From positions 1,155,493 to 1,219,492 of the forward strand of contig NZ_LMPM01000001.1 in NCBI RefSeq assembly GCF_001423845.1: 64,000 nucleotides of DNA, written 5' to 3'. Position 1 is the first letter of the stretch, and each line of letters begins with the position of its first letter. This DNA comes from Sphingomonas sp. Leaf357 (GTDB taxonomy: Bacteria; Pseudomonadota; Alphaproteobacteria; Sphingomonadales; Sphingomonadaceae). Under the pieces are notes generated by a model. It worked only from the letters and a program-made list of their open reading frames with translations. It searched no databases and was not told the origin of the DNA. This document shows positions 34,800-44,814 of the stretch, piece after piece. The position numbers and the translations under genes are program-made.

Positions 34800-36092
34800 A
34801 TGGACGTGACGCAGACTGGCACGCTACCGCGCAAAGGCCCGGTCGCAGCCTACGGCCTGACCTTGCTGTTCCTCGCCAACATGCTGAACTATGCCGATCG
34901 CAGCCTGCTCGGCATTGTTGTCGAGCCGATCCGCAAGGAATTGCTGCTCAACGACACCCAGATCAGCATCGTTTCGGGCTTCGCCTTCTCCCTGTTCTAC
35001 CTGATCGCCGGGATCGCCATCGCGCGCTGGGTCGATCGTGGCAATCGCCGGTTGATCCTCGCTTTGGGGGTGGCCTTATGGTCGGCCGCGACGGCGGCGA
35101 CCGGCCTGGCACAGGGGTTCGTCTCTCTCGCCTTGTGCCGCATGCTCATCGGCGTGGGCGAGGCGACCGTCTTTCCGGTCGCCTTGTCGCTTCTGGCCGA
35201 TCTCTATCCAGGCCCCCGGCTGTCACGCTCGGTCTCCATCTTCCAGGCGAGCGGCGGCGTCGGAATCATGGCCGGCGCGGTGCTGGCCGGGCTTTTGGCG
35301 GCATCGTTCGGCTGGCGCGCGACGTTCGGACTTTTCGGCGTGGTCGGGGCGCTGGTCGTCCTGCTGATCGCGTTTACGATGCGACCGACGCCGCGCACCG
35401 CCGCGCACGGCCCGAAGGAGCTGGAAAACGGCGGGGTTCCGCCCGAAGACGGTCGATTGCTGCCAGCGGTGCGCGCCATTCTGACGGTTCCCGGCTTCGC
35501 TTGGCTCGCTTTCGGCTATGCCGTCTCGAACATGATGCTGGCCTGCCTGCCGACCTGGGCTCCCGCCTTCCTGCTGCGGTCCCACGGCGTGGAACTCGCT
35601 CATATCGGTGCCGTGGTCGGCCCGCCGGCAGTGATCGGCGGCCTTGCCGGCACGATCCTGTCAGGTATCTTCTCCAGCAGGCTGATCGCGCGCAGCGGCA
35701 ATCGCCGGGCCGGGCTGATCGTGCCGATCGTTGCCTTGCCGCTGGCGGTACCGGCGTTCGCGCTGTTCCTGTTCGCGCCGTCGCTACCGGTGGTGATGAT
35801 CGGGATCGGGGTGATGAACTTCATGTTGTCGAGTTCGCTCGGGCCCTGCGTCGCGCTGGCGGTGTCGCTGGTCTCGCCGAACAGGCGCGGCCTGACCTCG
35901 ACGATCATGCTGATCGTACAGACGATCATCGCCTTCGCGCTCGCGCCGCTGATCGTCGGCGCCGCAAGCGATGCGTTCCGGCCGAGCTATGGCGAGGAGG
36001 CGCTGCGTCACGGATTGACGCTGATGCTGGTGACGCCGCTGCTGGCATCGTTGCTGCTGTGGATCGCGCGCCGCCGCATCGTTGCGGGCTGA
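34800..36092 (+). CDS. MFS transporter, spinster-like family
   Basis: The 430-residue protein has 12 membrane segments and the family opening LLFLANMLNYADRSLLGIV and SGFAFSLFYLIAGIAIARWVDR, typical of spinster-like carriers and aromatic-acid/metabolite MFS proteins in sphingomonads. ATG 34800 follows GAGAGG; ATG 34776 is a possible longer start. It follows the hydrolase by 62 bp and so belongs to the dioxygenase operon. It probably carries the pathway substrate or an intermediate across the inner membrane. Confidence 0.92.
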   Translation: MDVTQTGTLPRKGPVAAYGLTLLFLANMLNYADRSLLGIVVEPIRKELLLNDTQISIVSGFAFSLFYLIAGIAIARWVDRGNRRLILALGVALWSAATAATGLAQGFVSLALCRMLIGVGEATVFPVALSLLADLYPGPRLSRSVSIFQASGGVGIMAGAVLAGLLAASFGWRATFGLFGVVGALVVLLIAFTMRPTPRTAAHGPKELENGGVPPEDGRLLPAVRAILTVPGFAWLAFGYAVSNMMLACLPTWAPAFLLRSHGVELAHIGAVVGPPAVIGGLAGTILSGIFSSRLIARSGNRRAGLIVPIVALPLAVPAFALFLFAPSLPVVMIGIGVMNFMLSSSLGPCVALAVSLVSPNRRGLTSTIMLIVQTIIAFALAPLIVGAASDAFRPSYGEEALRHGLTLMLVTPLLASLLLWIARRRIVAG

Positions 36093-36262
36093 AGCGGTGC
36101 GGCTGCCGCCTCTCGATCCGATCGGGAAACCGCCGCGAACCGATCGACGCAGGTTGCCATGATGCCGGCATCCGGTCGCTGCGACGGACTACATGTCTTG
36201 GCCGGAATGCTCTTGCCGGCGGTGATCAGCCAAGAGCGTGGGACTTTCGGGACGGTTTAGAG

Positions 36263-36724
36263 ATGGCACAGGAATATTGGTTTCATCACGTCGGCTTGAG
36301 CGTGACGGACTTCGAGGGTTCGATCGACTGGTATGCGCGGGTACTTGGCTTTCGATGCCAGGGGCGCTTCCACAACCCCAATATCCCGGCCGACATGGCA
36401 ATGCTGCGGAACGGCGACATGCACGTCGAATTGTTGTGCGTGCCCGGCTCCGTTCCGGTCCCGCCGGAGCGTACCATCCCCGACGAGGATCTCAAGACCT
36501 GCGGCAACAAGCACATCTCGTTCGCCTGCGCCGATGTGCCGGCCGCGATCGAGGACATCCGTTCCCGCGGCGGTGACGTCGTCTGGATCAAGGACAATGG
36601 CGGCGGGCGGATCAACGCGTTCATCCGCGATCACGAGGGTAATCTGATCGAATTCATGCAGCGCGCGCGCGTGGAGGACCATCAGGCGTTTCTACAGGAC
36701 GTGCGATCCACCACGCCCGCCTGA
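36263..36724 (+). CDS. VOC family protein (single domain, glyoxalase-like)
   Basis: The 153-residue protein has one VOC module pair with possible metal ligands His in FHHVGLSV, Glu in MHVELLC, His in NKHISFAC and Glu in NLIEFMQ, an H/E/H/E set like glyoxalase I and methylmalonyl-CoA epimerase. Such small members isomerise or lyse, rather than cleave rings. ATG 36263 is the first good start; the long open frame from 35078 lies over the MFS gene. It follows the MFS gene by 170 bp and may have its own promoter. Confidence 0.88.
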   Translation: MAQEYWFHHVGLSVTDFEGSIDWYARVLGFRCQGRFHNPNIPADMAMLRNGDMHVELLCVPGSVPVPPERTIPDEDLKTCGNKHISFACADVPAAIEDIRSRGGDVVWIKDNGGGRINAFIRDHEGNLIEFMQRARVEDHQAFLQDVRSTTPA

Positions 36725-36907
36725 CGATCGCGGTATCGGGTGGCCAAAGCCCTGCCGGACAGTGGCGCGGAGCCGCTACCGCCCAACCATGAACGAGCGT
36801 TTCAACTCGGTGTGAAACTTCGGGGACAGCGCGACGTTGGACGGGCGATGCTGGCGGAAGGCTCCGGTTGTGGCTCGGTGCCGGAATACGGGCCAATTGC
36901 GGCGCGA

Positions 36908-38542
36908 TCATATCGTCGGCGTATCGATCGGTTTGGCCAATTCCGCCCCGACGATATTGCCCATGTCGTGTGAGCTGGTAATCCCCTGGATGAACGGATG
37001 TCGTCCCAGGATGTACGGGATACTGAGGCAATAAAGTCCTCGCGCCGCAGGGTGTTCGGAAACCGGGTGAAAGGTTTCGTCGATCGCGACTCCCTTGGGG
37101 CCGTTCTCATCGCCCTCCGCGGCATCGCGGACCACGCCCTGTTCGAGCAAGGTCGGGAACGGGAAAGTGTCGATGGCGAGCGGGCGTTGCCCGGTGGCTT
37201 CGATGAAGACCGGGTAATGCTCCCGCTCGCTATTGCATAGGACGGTGGCCCCGGATTCCCTGCCGTGCGTATCGATCCGCGCGCCGTCGCCGAGCGCGGT
37301 GACGCTGAGCCGCCCAGCCCGATGCAGCGCCATCATCCGCTCGATCGAGACATGGGGGACGGTCGCATATTCGTCGACGAAGACCGGCTTCAGATAGCGG
37401 TTGAACCGTTCGAGCGCTTCGACATTGAGATGCGGCGCGATCAGGGCGAGCACTTCGTGCATGCGCAGGATGGCATAGCGCCACGGCACGGTGACGGCCG
37501 CCGCGTAATTCGCGCGTGCCTCGGCGAGATTGGTCTCGGCCCAGGCGAACGGGTCGGTCGCGACGCGCTCGGCGAAGTAGCGATCGGCGAAATCCTCCAG
37601 TGCAAGCCCCGCGAGCCCGACCCGGGCGGCGTAGTCCGGATCGGCCCGCAGCAACTCCTGCTTGAACAGCGCGTAGGACTGTTCAAGCAAGGTGTCGCAC
37701 TGCTCTTCGATCAGCAGGTTCACTGCTTCGGGCGTGCAGATCGCGAGTGGTTCGTAGGGCACCGGGTGATGGAAATCCGCCTCCGGCAACAACCCCTTGC
37801 GGGACATCATGGTCATGTCGAACGCCTCGGCCCCGGGATTGAGGCGATAGTCGATCGCCTGATGGTCGGTCTCGATGAACGTGCCGTGCGCCACCGCCAG
37901 CGCGACCGCGGCATCGATCGCGGTCAGCGAACTGCCGCGAATGCCGACCTTGGCGGCGGGAATACGCTGCAACGCGGTCGCCGGCCACGGGCTGAGGAAG
38001 TAACCGGGGCGGACCTCGGGCTCCTCGGGCCATCGATGCCCGGTGGCGAGCACGACCCGGTCGAACCTGCTTTGATATGGTGCTCCCTTTGTCGGAGCGA
38101 CCGAAAGGCACAGGCCATCCGCCACGGCCGCAATGTCGAGGACCCGGCAGCGCGTCGCGATCTCGACCGTGATGCCATGGTCGCGTGCGCGGGCGATCAA
38201 CGCGGTGAACTGATCCAGGAAATATTCGCCTAGCGCCAGGCGCGGATAGAAAGCGTGATCGTCGATCTGGTCAGGATCGATGCCGAGACGGACGAGCCGC
38301 GCACGGGGCTGTCGCTCGAGCCACGCGATCAAAGTTTCGTCGATCGGCGGAATCTCGACACTGGCGATGTTCGACAGCATCGCCGGATCGTTCCATCCCG
38401 GCCGGTATGGCGTCCCGAGCCCGGCGCGCGGCTGCTCCTCGAAGATGGTGATCTCCCCTGGCAGGATCTCCTCGTCGAGAAGCGCGCACAGAGTGTAGAT
38501 CGTGGTCGGGCCGGCACCGACAAAGGCAATGGACAAGGACAT
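36908..38542 (-). CDS. FAD/NAD(P)-binding protein (PF13454-like)
   Basis: The 544-residue protein opens with an FAD site (FVGAGPTTIYTLCALL) and a second nucleotide motif around DRVVLATGHRWP, followed by a long helical middle and a C-terminal FAD loop (CLSIPYILGRHPFIQGITSS). The family is large and mostly uncharacterised; some members hydroxylate amines or act in natural-product pathways. ATG 38542 was chosen, but upstream in-frame ATGs at 38578 and 38599 are possible and no strong ribosome site marks any of them. It converges on the VOC gene and closes the catabolic region. Confidence 0.75.
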   Translation of the reverse strand: MSLSIAFVGAGPTTIYTLCALLDEEILPGEITIFEEQPRAGLGTPYRPGWNDPAMLSNIASVEIPPIDETLIAWLERQPRARLVRLGIDPDQIDDHAFYPRLALGEYFLDQFTALIARARDHGITVEIATRCRVLDIAAVADGLCLSVAPTKGAPYQSRFDRVVLATGHRWPEEPEVRPGYFLSPWPATALQRIPAAKVGIRGSSLTAIDAAVALAVAHGTFIETDHQAIDYRLNPGAEAFDMTMMSRKGLLPEADFHHPVPYEPLAICTPEAVNLLIEEQCDTLLEQSYALFKQELLRADPDYAARVGLAGLALEDFADRYFAERVATDPFAWAETNLAEARANYAAAVTVPWRYAILRMHEVLALIAPHLNVEALERFNRYLKPVFVDEYATVPHVSIERMMALHRAGRLSVTALGDGARIDTHGRESGATVLCNSEREHYPVFIEATGQRPLAIDTFPFPTLLEQGVVRDAAEGDENGPKGVAIDETFHPVSEHPAARGLYCLSIPYILGRHPFIQGITSSHDMGNIVGAELAKPIDTPTI

Positions 38543-38686
38543 GCGAACGGGAACGCCCGTCGTGCGAATTCGTGGCATCGCGCGGATGTCGCACCGCATC
38601 GTGTCGCCCGGTTCGGTGGTGGCAGACGGTGCGGGGCCGCATAAAGTCCTCTTGGCAGCGGCACCGCGTCCGGGCACACCGCTGCG

Positions 38687-39799
38687 ATGTTTTCCACGCT
38701 GCTTCTGCTCGCCGCCCAGGCCGCCGCCGCCCCCGCGGCACCCCCGCTTGCCGTATCTGCTCCCGCGCCGACCGCGGCACCGCGATGGCCGACACGCGAA
38801 GCCGATTTCAGCATCAGGGATTTTCGCTTCGTCTCGGGGGAGACGCTGGCGGACCTGCGGATCCACTACACGACGCTGGGCCAGCCGCACCGCAATGCGC
38901 GGGGGGACATCGACAATGCGGTGATGGTGCTGCACGGGACGGGCGGCACCGGCAAGCAGTTCCTCGCTCCGCAATTCGCGGACGAACTCTATGGCCCGGG
39001 CCAGCCGCTCGACATCCGTCGCTACTGGATCATCCTGCCCGATGGCATCGGGCATGGCGGGTCGTCCAAACCCTCCGACGGGCTGAGGATGCGGTTCCCC
39101 CATTACGATTATGCCGACATGGTCGACGCGCAATATCGGCTGCTGAGCGAAGGGCTGGGGATCCGTCGGATGCGGCTGATCATGGGCACGTCGATGGGCT
39201 GCATGCATGGCCTGATGTGGGGCGAGACGCATCCGGATTTCGCGCGTGCGCTGATGCCACTGGCGTGCGAGCCGGTGCCGATCGCCGGGTTGAACCGCAT
39301 GTGGCGGCAGTTGGTGATCGATGGGATCAAGGCGGATCCCGCATGGGCCGGCGGCGATTACAAGACGCAGCCGCTGCAGGGTCTGCGAACGGCCCAGACC
39401 GCCTTGTTCATCGCCGGTGCCGCGCCGCTCAATCTTCAGGCATCTTATCCAATGCGCGATGCCGCATCTGCCTTTGCGCAGGACCGGGTCGCCAAGGCGT
39501 TGCCGCTGCTCGACGCGAACGACCTGATCTATCAGGTCGACGCCTCGCGGACCTACGATCCCTCGGCGAAGCTCGCGGCGATCACCGCGCCGCTCGTCTG
39601 GATCAATTCGGCGGACGATTTCATCAATCCGCGCAATCTGGATTATCCCGTGCGCGCGGTTCGGCAGATGAAGTCCGCGCGGTTCCGCCTGATTCCCGAG
39701 ACGACCGACACGCACGGGCACGGGACGCACACCTGGGCCGTCAACTGGAAGGCCGATCTTGCCGATCTGCTGGCGCGGACGGAGCGGGTGCCGGAATAG
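38687..39799 (+). CDS. Exported alpha/beta hydrolase of the homoserine O-acetyltransferase fold
   Basis: The 370-residue protein has an N-terminal secretion signal (FSTLLLLAAQAAAAPAAPP) and an alpha/beta core with nucleophile Ser in IMGTSMGCMHG, Asp in NSADDFINP and His in HGHGTHTW. Overall it resembles MetX-type acyltransferases, but the export signal and absence of met genes argue for a secreted esterase-like enzyme instead. The substrate is unknown. It is divergent from the FAD-binding gene. Confidence 0.85.
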   Translation: MFSTLLLLAAQAAAAPAAPPLAVSAPAPTAAPRWPTREADFSIRDFRFVSGETLADLRIHYTTLGQPHRNARGDIDNAVMVLHGTGGTGKQFLAPQFADELYGPGQPLDIRRYWIILPDGIGHGGSSKPSDGLRMRFPHYDYADMVDAQYRLLSEGLGIRRMRLIMGTSMGCMHGLMWGETHPDFARALMPLACEPVPIAGLNRMWRQLVIDGIKADPAWAGGDYKTQPLQGLRTAQTALFIAGAAPLNLQASYPMRDAASAFAQDRVAKALPLLDANDLIYQVDASRTYDPSAKLAAITAPLVWINSADDFINPRNLDYPVRAVRQMKSARFRLIPETTDTHGHGTHTWAVNWKADLADLLARTERVPE

Positions 39800-39833
39800 T
39801 CTGCCCTTGGCGGTCCAGGCCGGCCCCAGCGTT

Positions 39834-39858
39834 GGAACGGCCTATCCGGCAACGCGTT
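39834..39858 (+). promoter_or_regulatory. Perfect EcfG-type promoter GGAAC-N16-CGTT
   Basis: GGAAC at 39834-39838 and CGTT at 39855-39858, 16 bp apart, match the alphaproteobacterial general-stress sigma consensus exactly. The start codon at 39867 is only 8 bp downstream of CGTT, so the transcript would begin at or next to the ATG (leaderless). Confidence 0.55.
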
Positions 39859-39866
39859 GGCTTCGG

Positions 39867-40262
39867 ATGAACGGTCTTCCTCTGCTCGCCTCGGTCGCCC
39901 TGCTCGTCGCCGACCCCGGCAGCATCGCTGCGATGAAATGGGAGCGACGCGTGCTGCTGATCAGCGCACCGAGCGCGAAGACCGCCGAGCTTGCCGCGCA
40001 GCGCCGCATCATCGCTCGCTGGAAGGACGAGAGTGCGGCCCGCGACCTGAGCATCGTGGAAGTGGTTGCCCAGACGGTATCGGGCGCGAACGATACCGCC
40101 GCCGCGCTCCGCAAGACGTATCGGTTGCCCGCGACAGGTTTCGCCGCGATCCTGATCGGCAAGGACGGCGGTGAAAAACTGCGCAGCGCGCATCCCATTC
40201 CCGCCATCGTGCTCGAACGAACCATCGATGCCATGCCGATGCGTCAGGCCGGTAAGCGGTAA
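39867..40262 (+). CDS. DUF4174 domain protein
   Basis: The 131-residue protein has a short signal-like N terminus (LPLLASVALLVADP) and a single DUF4174 module: MKWERRVLLISAPSAKTAE, then RDLSIVEVV, and the C-terminal LPATGFAAILIGKDGGEKLR, a thioredoxin-like arrangement without Cys residues. Function is unknown; it may be periplasmic. A perfect stress-type promoter sits directly before it, which suggests induction by EcfG. It lies 67 bp after the preceding hydrolase gene. Confidence 0.75.
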   Translation: MNGLPLLASVALLVADPGSIAAMKWERRVLLISAPSAKTAELAAQRRIIARWKDESAARDLSIVEVVAQTVSGANDTAAALRKTYRLPATGFAAILIGKDGGEKLRSAHPIPAIVLERTIDAMPMRQAGKR

Positions 40263-40395
40263 TTTTCCCGGCCGGCGGGCACCGCATCGGTTTGGGCGAC
40301 GAGAGCCCCACGCCCATTGCGCCCTTCGGAAATGAAGGGAGATCCCGTCCTGGATTTGTAAAATTTCATCAAAGGCGTCCGGTCACACCTTGCCT

Positions 40396-40420
40396 CGAAC
40401 ATAAGGCTCGGCCACGCGTT
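40396..40420 (+). promoter_or_regulatory. Near-consensus EcfG-type promoter
   Basis: CGAAC (40396-40400), 16 bp, CGTT (40417-40420). Only the first base of the -35 differs from GGAAC. It lies 63 bp upstream of the small acidic protein at 40484. Confidence 0.35.
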
Positions 40421-40483
40421 GCACCCACCTGATGGACGGTCTGCACTCACCGCGACCAAAAGACGAAACAGGAAGGAAATGAT

Positions 40484-40756
40484 ATGGCGGCCGACAAGAT
40501 GGACATCGATCAGGCGACGATCCTCGACAATGTCGAGGAACGGATGGTGGAATTCAGCGCCGAGGTCGATGGCGAGGATTATGATTTCGGCGTGCAATAT
40601 TCGGTGCTGAAGGCGCTGAGCGGGGATGAGCCGGAAGACGATGCGGTCCAGATGTTCAACATGTTCAGCGACGAGATCGCCGAAGCCGGTCTAGCCGCGC
40701 TGGCGCGTGACAGCGATCCGGCGATGATCGTGATCAGCGAAAACGACCTCGAATAA
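40484..40756 (+). CDS. Small acidic protein, DUF1488-like
   Basis: The 90-residue protein is strongly acidic (about 20 Asp/Glu, few basic residues), with a beta-rich middle (EFSAEVDGEDYDFGVQYSVL) and a helical C-terminal part (MFNMFSDEIAEAGLAALARD). Length and the pattern resemble DUF1488, small proteins of unknown role, but the match is weak. It has an AAGGAAA ribosome site and a near-EcfG promoter upstream. No partner genes are seen; the stop is followed after 7 bp by the phosphatase remnant. Confidence 0.6.
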   Translation: MAADKMDIDQATILDNVEERMVEFSAEVDGEDYDFGVQYSVLKALSGDEPEDDAVQMFNMFSDEIAEAGLAALARDSDPAMIVISENDLE

Positions 40757-40763
40757 TCTCGCC

Positions 40764-40955
40764 ATGCCGGCGACGCGGGTGCTTCTCGTCTGTCTCGCCA
40801 ACATCTGCCGTTCGCCGCTGGCGGAAGCAGCCTTCCGTCGGGAACGCCGATCGTACCGGCGTCATGATGGGATATCGCTTCCGCCGGCATCGGGGCTGGC
40901 ATGTCGGTGATCCGCCCGACCGGCGTGCGCAGGCGACCGCGCGGCTTCTATCCGT
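40764..40955 (+). pseudogene. Broken low-molecular-weight protein tyrosine phosphatase
   Basis: The first frame (ATG 40764) reads MPATRVLLVCLANICRSPLA..., with the phosphatase P-loop CLANICRS (C-x5-R-S), and then stops at 40910. Continuations of the same family appear in other frames: ADRTGV, then IASAGIG, then GWHVGDPPDRRAQATARL. At least two or three frameshifts within 100 bp are needed, and the rest (about 90 residues, including the catalytic Asp region) is missing, replaced by the 3' end of the convergent Cys-cluster gene. This looks like a decayed copy, unless the read contains errors. Confidence 0.75.
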
Positions 40956-41508
40956 TCGAAGCGAAAACGCCGTAACGTTCGCGCCAGGCGGCGACTTCGT
41001 CGTGCAGATGCGCAGGCGCAGGGTCTCCCGACAGGACCAGACGGGCGACATCGTTCTCGGGGTGCATCAGCATCTTCCGTGATCCATCGCTGAACCACAC
41101 GGGAACCAGTTGATCGCACACGCTGTCAAGGACGGCGGCGGCCATGCCCTTCTCGATCGCGTCGGCACCGTTGAGCGCCCGAACGGTGATCGATACGCCC
41201 TCGAAGCAGTTTTGCGGCTGCTGGACGAAATTGAGCGACACGAGCAGGCCGGACCGGTCGGGCCGGGCGGCATCGGGCATGCTCGCGACCCTTCGCCAGG
41301 CGCAGAACCACGTCCGGCAGATGCGCGGGCGTTCGGCATGGATCCCGCATCCCCGGGCCGAAAGATGGACGCAGGGCGTGCCAGCGAGTTTCTTGAATTC
41401 GGGCGTGTCCACGGTCAGGACGGTGCAGCACGCCGTGCACTCGCCACACGCCCGATCGGGCAGGACCGGCCCCAGCAAAATGGTCTCGAGATCGGCCTCA
41501 GTGTCCAT
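40948..41508 (-). CDS. YkgJ-type cysteine-cluster protein
   Basis: The 186-residue protein has Cys21, Cys24, Cys27 and Cys28 in ACGECTACCTV, then CVHLSARGCGIHAERPRICRTWFCAW, the usual zinc- or iron-sulfur-binding pattern of the UPF0153/YkgJ family. The C-terminal half is not conserved. The family binds metal but its role is unclear. Its end converges on the phosphatase remnant. Confidence 0.88.
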   Translation of the reverse strand: MDTEADLETILLGPVLPDRACGECTACCTVLTVDTPEFKKLAGTPCVHLSARGCGIHAERPRICRTWFCAWRRVASMPDAARPDRSGLLVSLNFVQQPQNCFEGVSITVRALNGADAIEKGMAAAVLDSVCDQLVPVWFSDGSRKMLMHPENDVARLVLSGDPAPAHLHDEVAAWRERYGVFASNG

Positions 41509-41608
41509 TCGTGTCGGGAGTGCCTCTGCGGGGATAGAAAGACAAGACCCGGGGCGGAGCGCCGAGCGACGCGAGGGGCCGACGCCGAAAACCCCGGCGC
41601 AAGGCGCG

Positions 41609-42658
<1,050 letters not shown>

Positions 42659-42857
42659 TCAATCTTTTGTTGTCGGACAAGACGGGCGACCCGCCCGCCT
42701 GCGCATCCGACTAATTTTCTCCCGACGCCAGCCGGATCAGGACGGACGGATGCATATTTGAGCCAGCAGACATTCTTGATCGTCGCTCGATCGGGATGAG
42801 AGCGCATTCGCTGCGGCCGATGTTGACCTCCGACCTCCGGCCATTAGTCTCACGGCC

Positions 42858-44681
42858 ATGAACCCATCAGACTTGTCGCGCCGCGAGGCGCTCACCGCGG
42901 TCGCCGCCACCGCCGCGCTCGCCGCCGCTCCGGTCCGGGCTGCTGCGGCGCGAACGCCCGCCGCCGCCCTGCTCGATCGGCTCGCCTGGGGACTGCTCGA
43001 ACTGCAACCGGGCGAGGCGACCCGGCTCGGCGTCGATACCGGCGTGCATTCAGCGCTTCGCGGCAAGCTGGACGATCGCTCGCCGGCGGGGGTCGCGCGG
43101 AGCCGCACATTCCTGTCCGACGCGCTGACGGCGCTGAAGCGCGTTTCCCGTGCCGGGCTCGACCCTTCCACGCTGACCAGCCTGGCGGTGACGGAAAGCG
43201 CGTTCCGCAACGCACTGGAGGGCATGGAGCTGCCGTACGGAGTCGCGACGATCGGCAGCTGGCGCAATACGCCCTATGGCGTGATCCAGAATGTCGGGGC
43301 GTGGCTCGACGTTCCGCAACTGCTCGACGGCGACCAGCCCGTGCGCACCGCCGCCGATGCGGAGGCCTATCTCGCGCGCCTGTCCGCCACGCCCGCGCAG
43401 CTCGATGGCGAGACGATGCGGATCGGGAGCGCGCGGCAGCAGGGTCTGGTGCCGCCCGCCTTCCTGCTCGACAAGACGATCGTGGGCGTGACGCAAACGA
43501 TCGCCGAGGCGGCGCAGAGGGACGGGCCCTTCATCGGCCCGCTCGCGCGCAAGGTGACCGCGATTCCCGGCGATTGGACGGATCGCGCCGTGCGGGTCGT
43601 GCGGAGCGCGATCATCCCCGCGTTTGAGCGGCAACTCGCCGAATTGCGCGCGGAACGAGCGGTGGCGACCGATGCGGCAGGTTTGGGCACGCGCCCGCAT
43701 GGCCCCGAATGGTACGCCTGGGGGCTGCGTGCCAGCACCACCACGAACCGCAATCCGGCCGAGATCCATGCGATCGGCCGGGCGCAGCTGATCGATCTGC
43801 AGGCGCGGATGGACACGATCCTGAAGGGCTTCGGCCTCGCCGAAGGCAGCGTCGCGGCGCGCGCCACCGCGCTGCAGGAGCGGCCCGGCATCGGCTTTCC
43901 CAACGATGACGAGGGTCGCCGCCAGATCGTCGCCTATATGCAGGGCAAGATCGACGCGATCCGCCCGCGCCTGCCTCAGGCCTTCCGGCGGCTGGTGAAA
44001 GGCAATCTCGAAATCCGGCGCATGCCGTTGGCGCAGGAGCCGGGTGCGCCAGCCGCGTATGGCGGGCCAGGGTCGCTCGACGGGAGCAATCCCGGCCGGA
44101 TCTGGGTCAATCTGGCGGACCCCAAGATCCACAACAAGGTCACGATTCCGGATCTGGTGTTTCACGAAGGGATACCGGGCCATGTCTGGCAGGGGGATTA
44201 TGCGCAGCAATTGCCGCTGATCCGCTCGATCCTGGCGTTCAACGCCTATTCCGAGGGCTGGGCGCTCTATGCGGAACAGCTCGCCGACGAACTGGGTATG
44301 TATGACGACGATCCCGCTGGGCGGCTCGGCTATCTGATGGGCCTGTCGTGGCGCGCGGTGCGGCTCGTGGTCGATACCGGCATTCACGCCATGGGCTGGT
44401 CGCGCGAGCGGGCACTGGACGAATTCATCGCCGCGACCGGCCTGCCGCGCAGCAACGCGGCCAGCGAAGTCGATCGCTATTGCGCGTGGCCGGGGCAGGC
44501 GTGCGGCTACAAGCTCGGCCAGACCGAGGTCGTCGCCCAGCGCGACCGGGCCAAGAAGGCGATGGGCGCGCGCTTCGACCTGCGCGATTTCGACCAGGCC
44601 GTGGTGGAAGGCGGCAACGTGCCGCTGAACGTGCTGGCGGACAACGTCACGCGCTATATCGGGACGGTTCCGAAGGGCTGA
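42858..44681 (+). CDS. DUF885 metallopeptidase-like protein, Tat-exported
   Basis: The 607-residue protein begins with a twin-arginine leader (SRREALTAVAATAALAAAP) and should be periplasmic. DUF885 proteins have a thermolysin-like zinc motif; here HEGIPGH at residues 436-442, with a downstream Glu in AYSEGWALYAEQLADELG. The reaction is likely peptide hydrolysis, but substrates are unknown for most members. A homologue of identical length lies at 58030-59853. The 3' end is followed after 13 bp by a palindromic repeat. Confidence 0.9.
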   Translation: MNPSDLSRREALTAVAATAALAAAPVRAAAARTPAAALLDRLAWGLLELQPGEATRLGVDTGVHSALRGKLDDRSPAGVARSRTFLSDALTALKRVSRAGLDPSTLTSLAVTESAFRNALEGMELPYGVATIGSWRNTPYGVIQNVGAWLDVPQLLDGDQPVRTAADAEAYLARLSATPAQLDGETMRIGSARQQGLVPPAFLLDKTIVGVTQTIAEAAQRDGPFIGPLARKVTAIPGDWTDRAVRVVRSAIIPAFERQLAELRAERAVATDAAGLGTRPHGPEWYAWGLRASTTTNRNPAEIHAIGRAQLIDLQARMDTILKGFGLAEGSVAARATALQERPGIGFPNDDEGRRQIVAYMQGKIDAIRPRLPQAFRRLVKGNLEIRRMPLAQEPGAPAAYGGPGSLDGSNPGRIWVNLADPKIHNKVTIPDLVFHEGIPGHVWQGDYAQQLPLIRSILAFNAYSEGWALYAEQLADELGMYDDDPAGRLGYLMGLSWRAVRLVVDTGIHAMGWSRERALDEFIAATGLPRSNAASEVDRYCAWPGQACGYKLGQTEVVAQRDRAKKAMGARFDLRDFDQAVVEGGNVPLNVLADNVTRYIGTVPKG

Positions 44682-44693
44682 GATAGTCTAATG

Positions 44694-44792
44694 CCGTCCG
44701 TGCTGAGCTTGTCGGAGCACTGCCCTTTTCTTCGTTCGGCAGTTCCACCGGCCCGAAGAAAGGCGGCCCTTCGACAAGCTCAGGGCAGACGG
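44694..44792. repeat. Intergenic palindromic (REP-like) element, copy 1
   Basis: About 99 bp between convergent genes. Core arms CTGAGCTTGTCG (44703-44714) and CGACAAGCTCAG (44772-44783) match 12 of 12, with imperfect pairing continuing toward the loop (TTCTTCG / CGAAGAA). The core is shared with the element at 57927-58013. Probably acts as a bidirectional RNA 3' end. Confidence 0.8.
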
Positions 44793-44814
44793 GTAGGGTT
44801 CGGGGCTGATCGCC

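Noticed and set aside
38543..39730. N-terminal extension of the FAD/NAD(P)-binding gene
   Set aside because: It runs antisense through the exported hydrolase gene and shows no family features before the GAGP motif.
40864..41082. Small ORF with GWHVGDPPD
   Set aside because: It is the third frame of the broken phosphatase running on into the antisense of the Cys-cluster gene.
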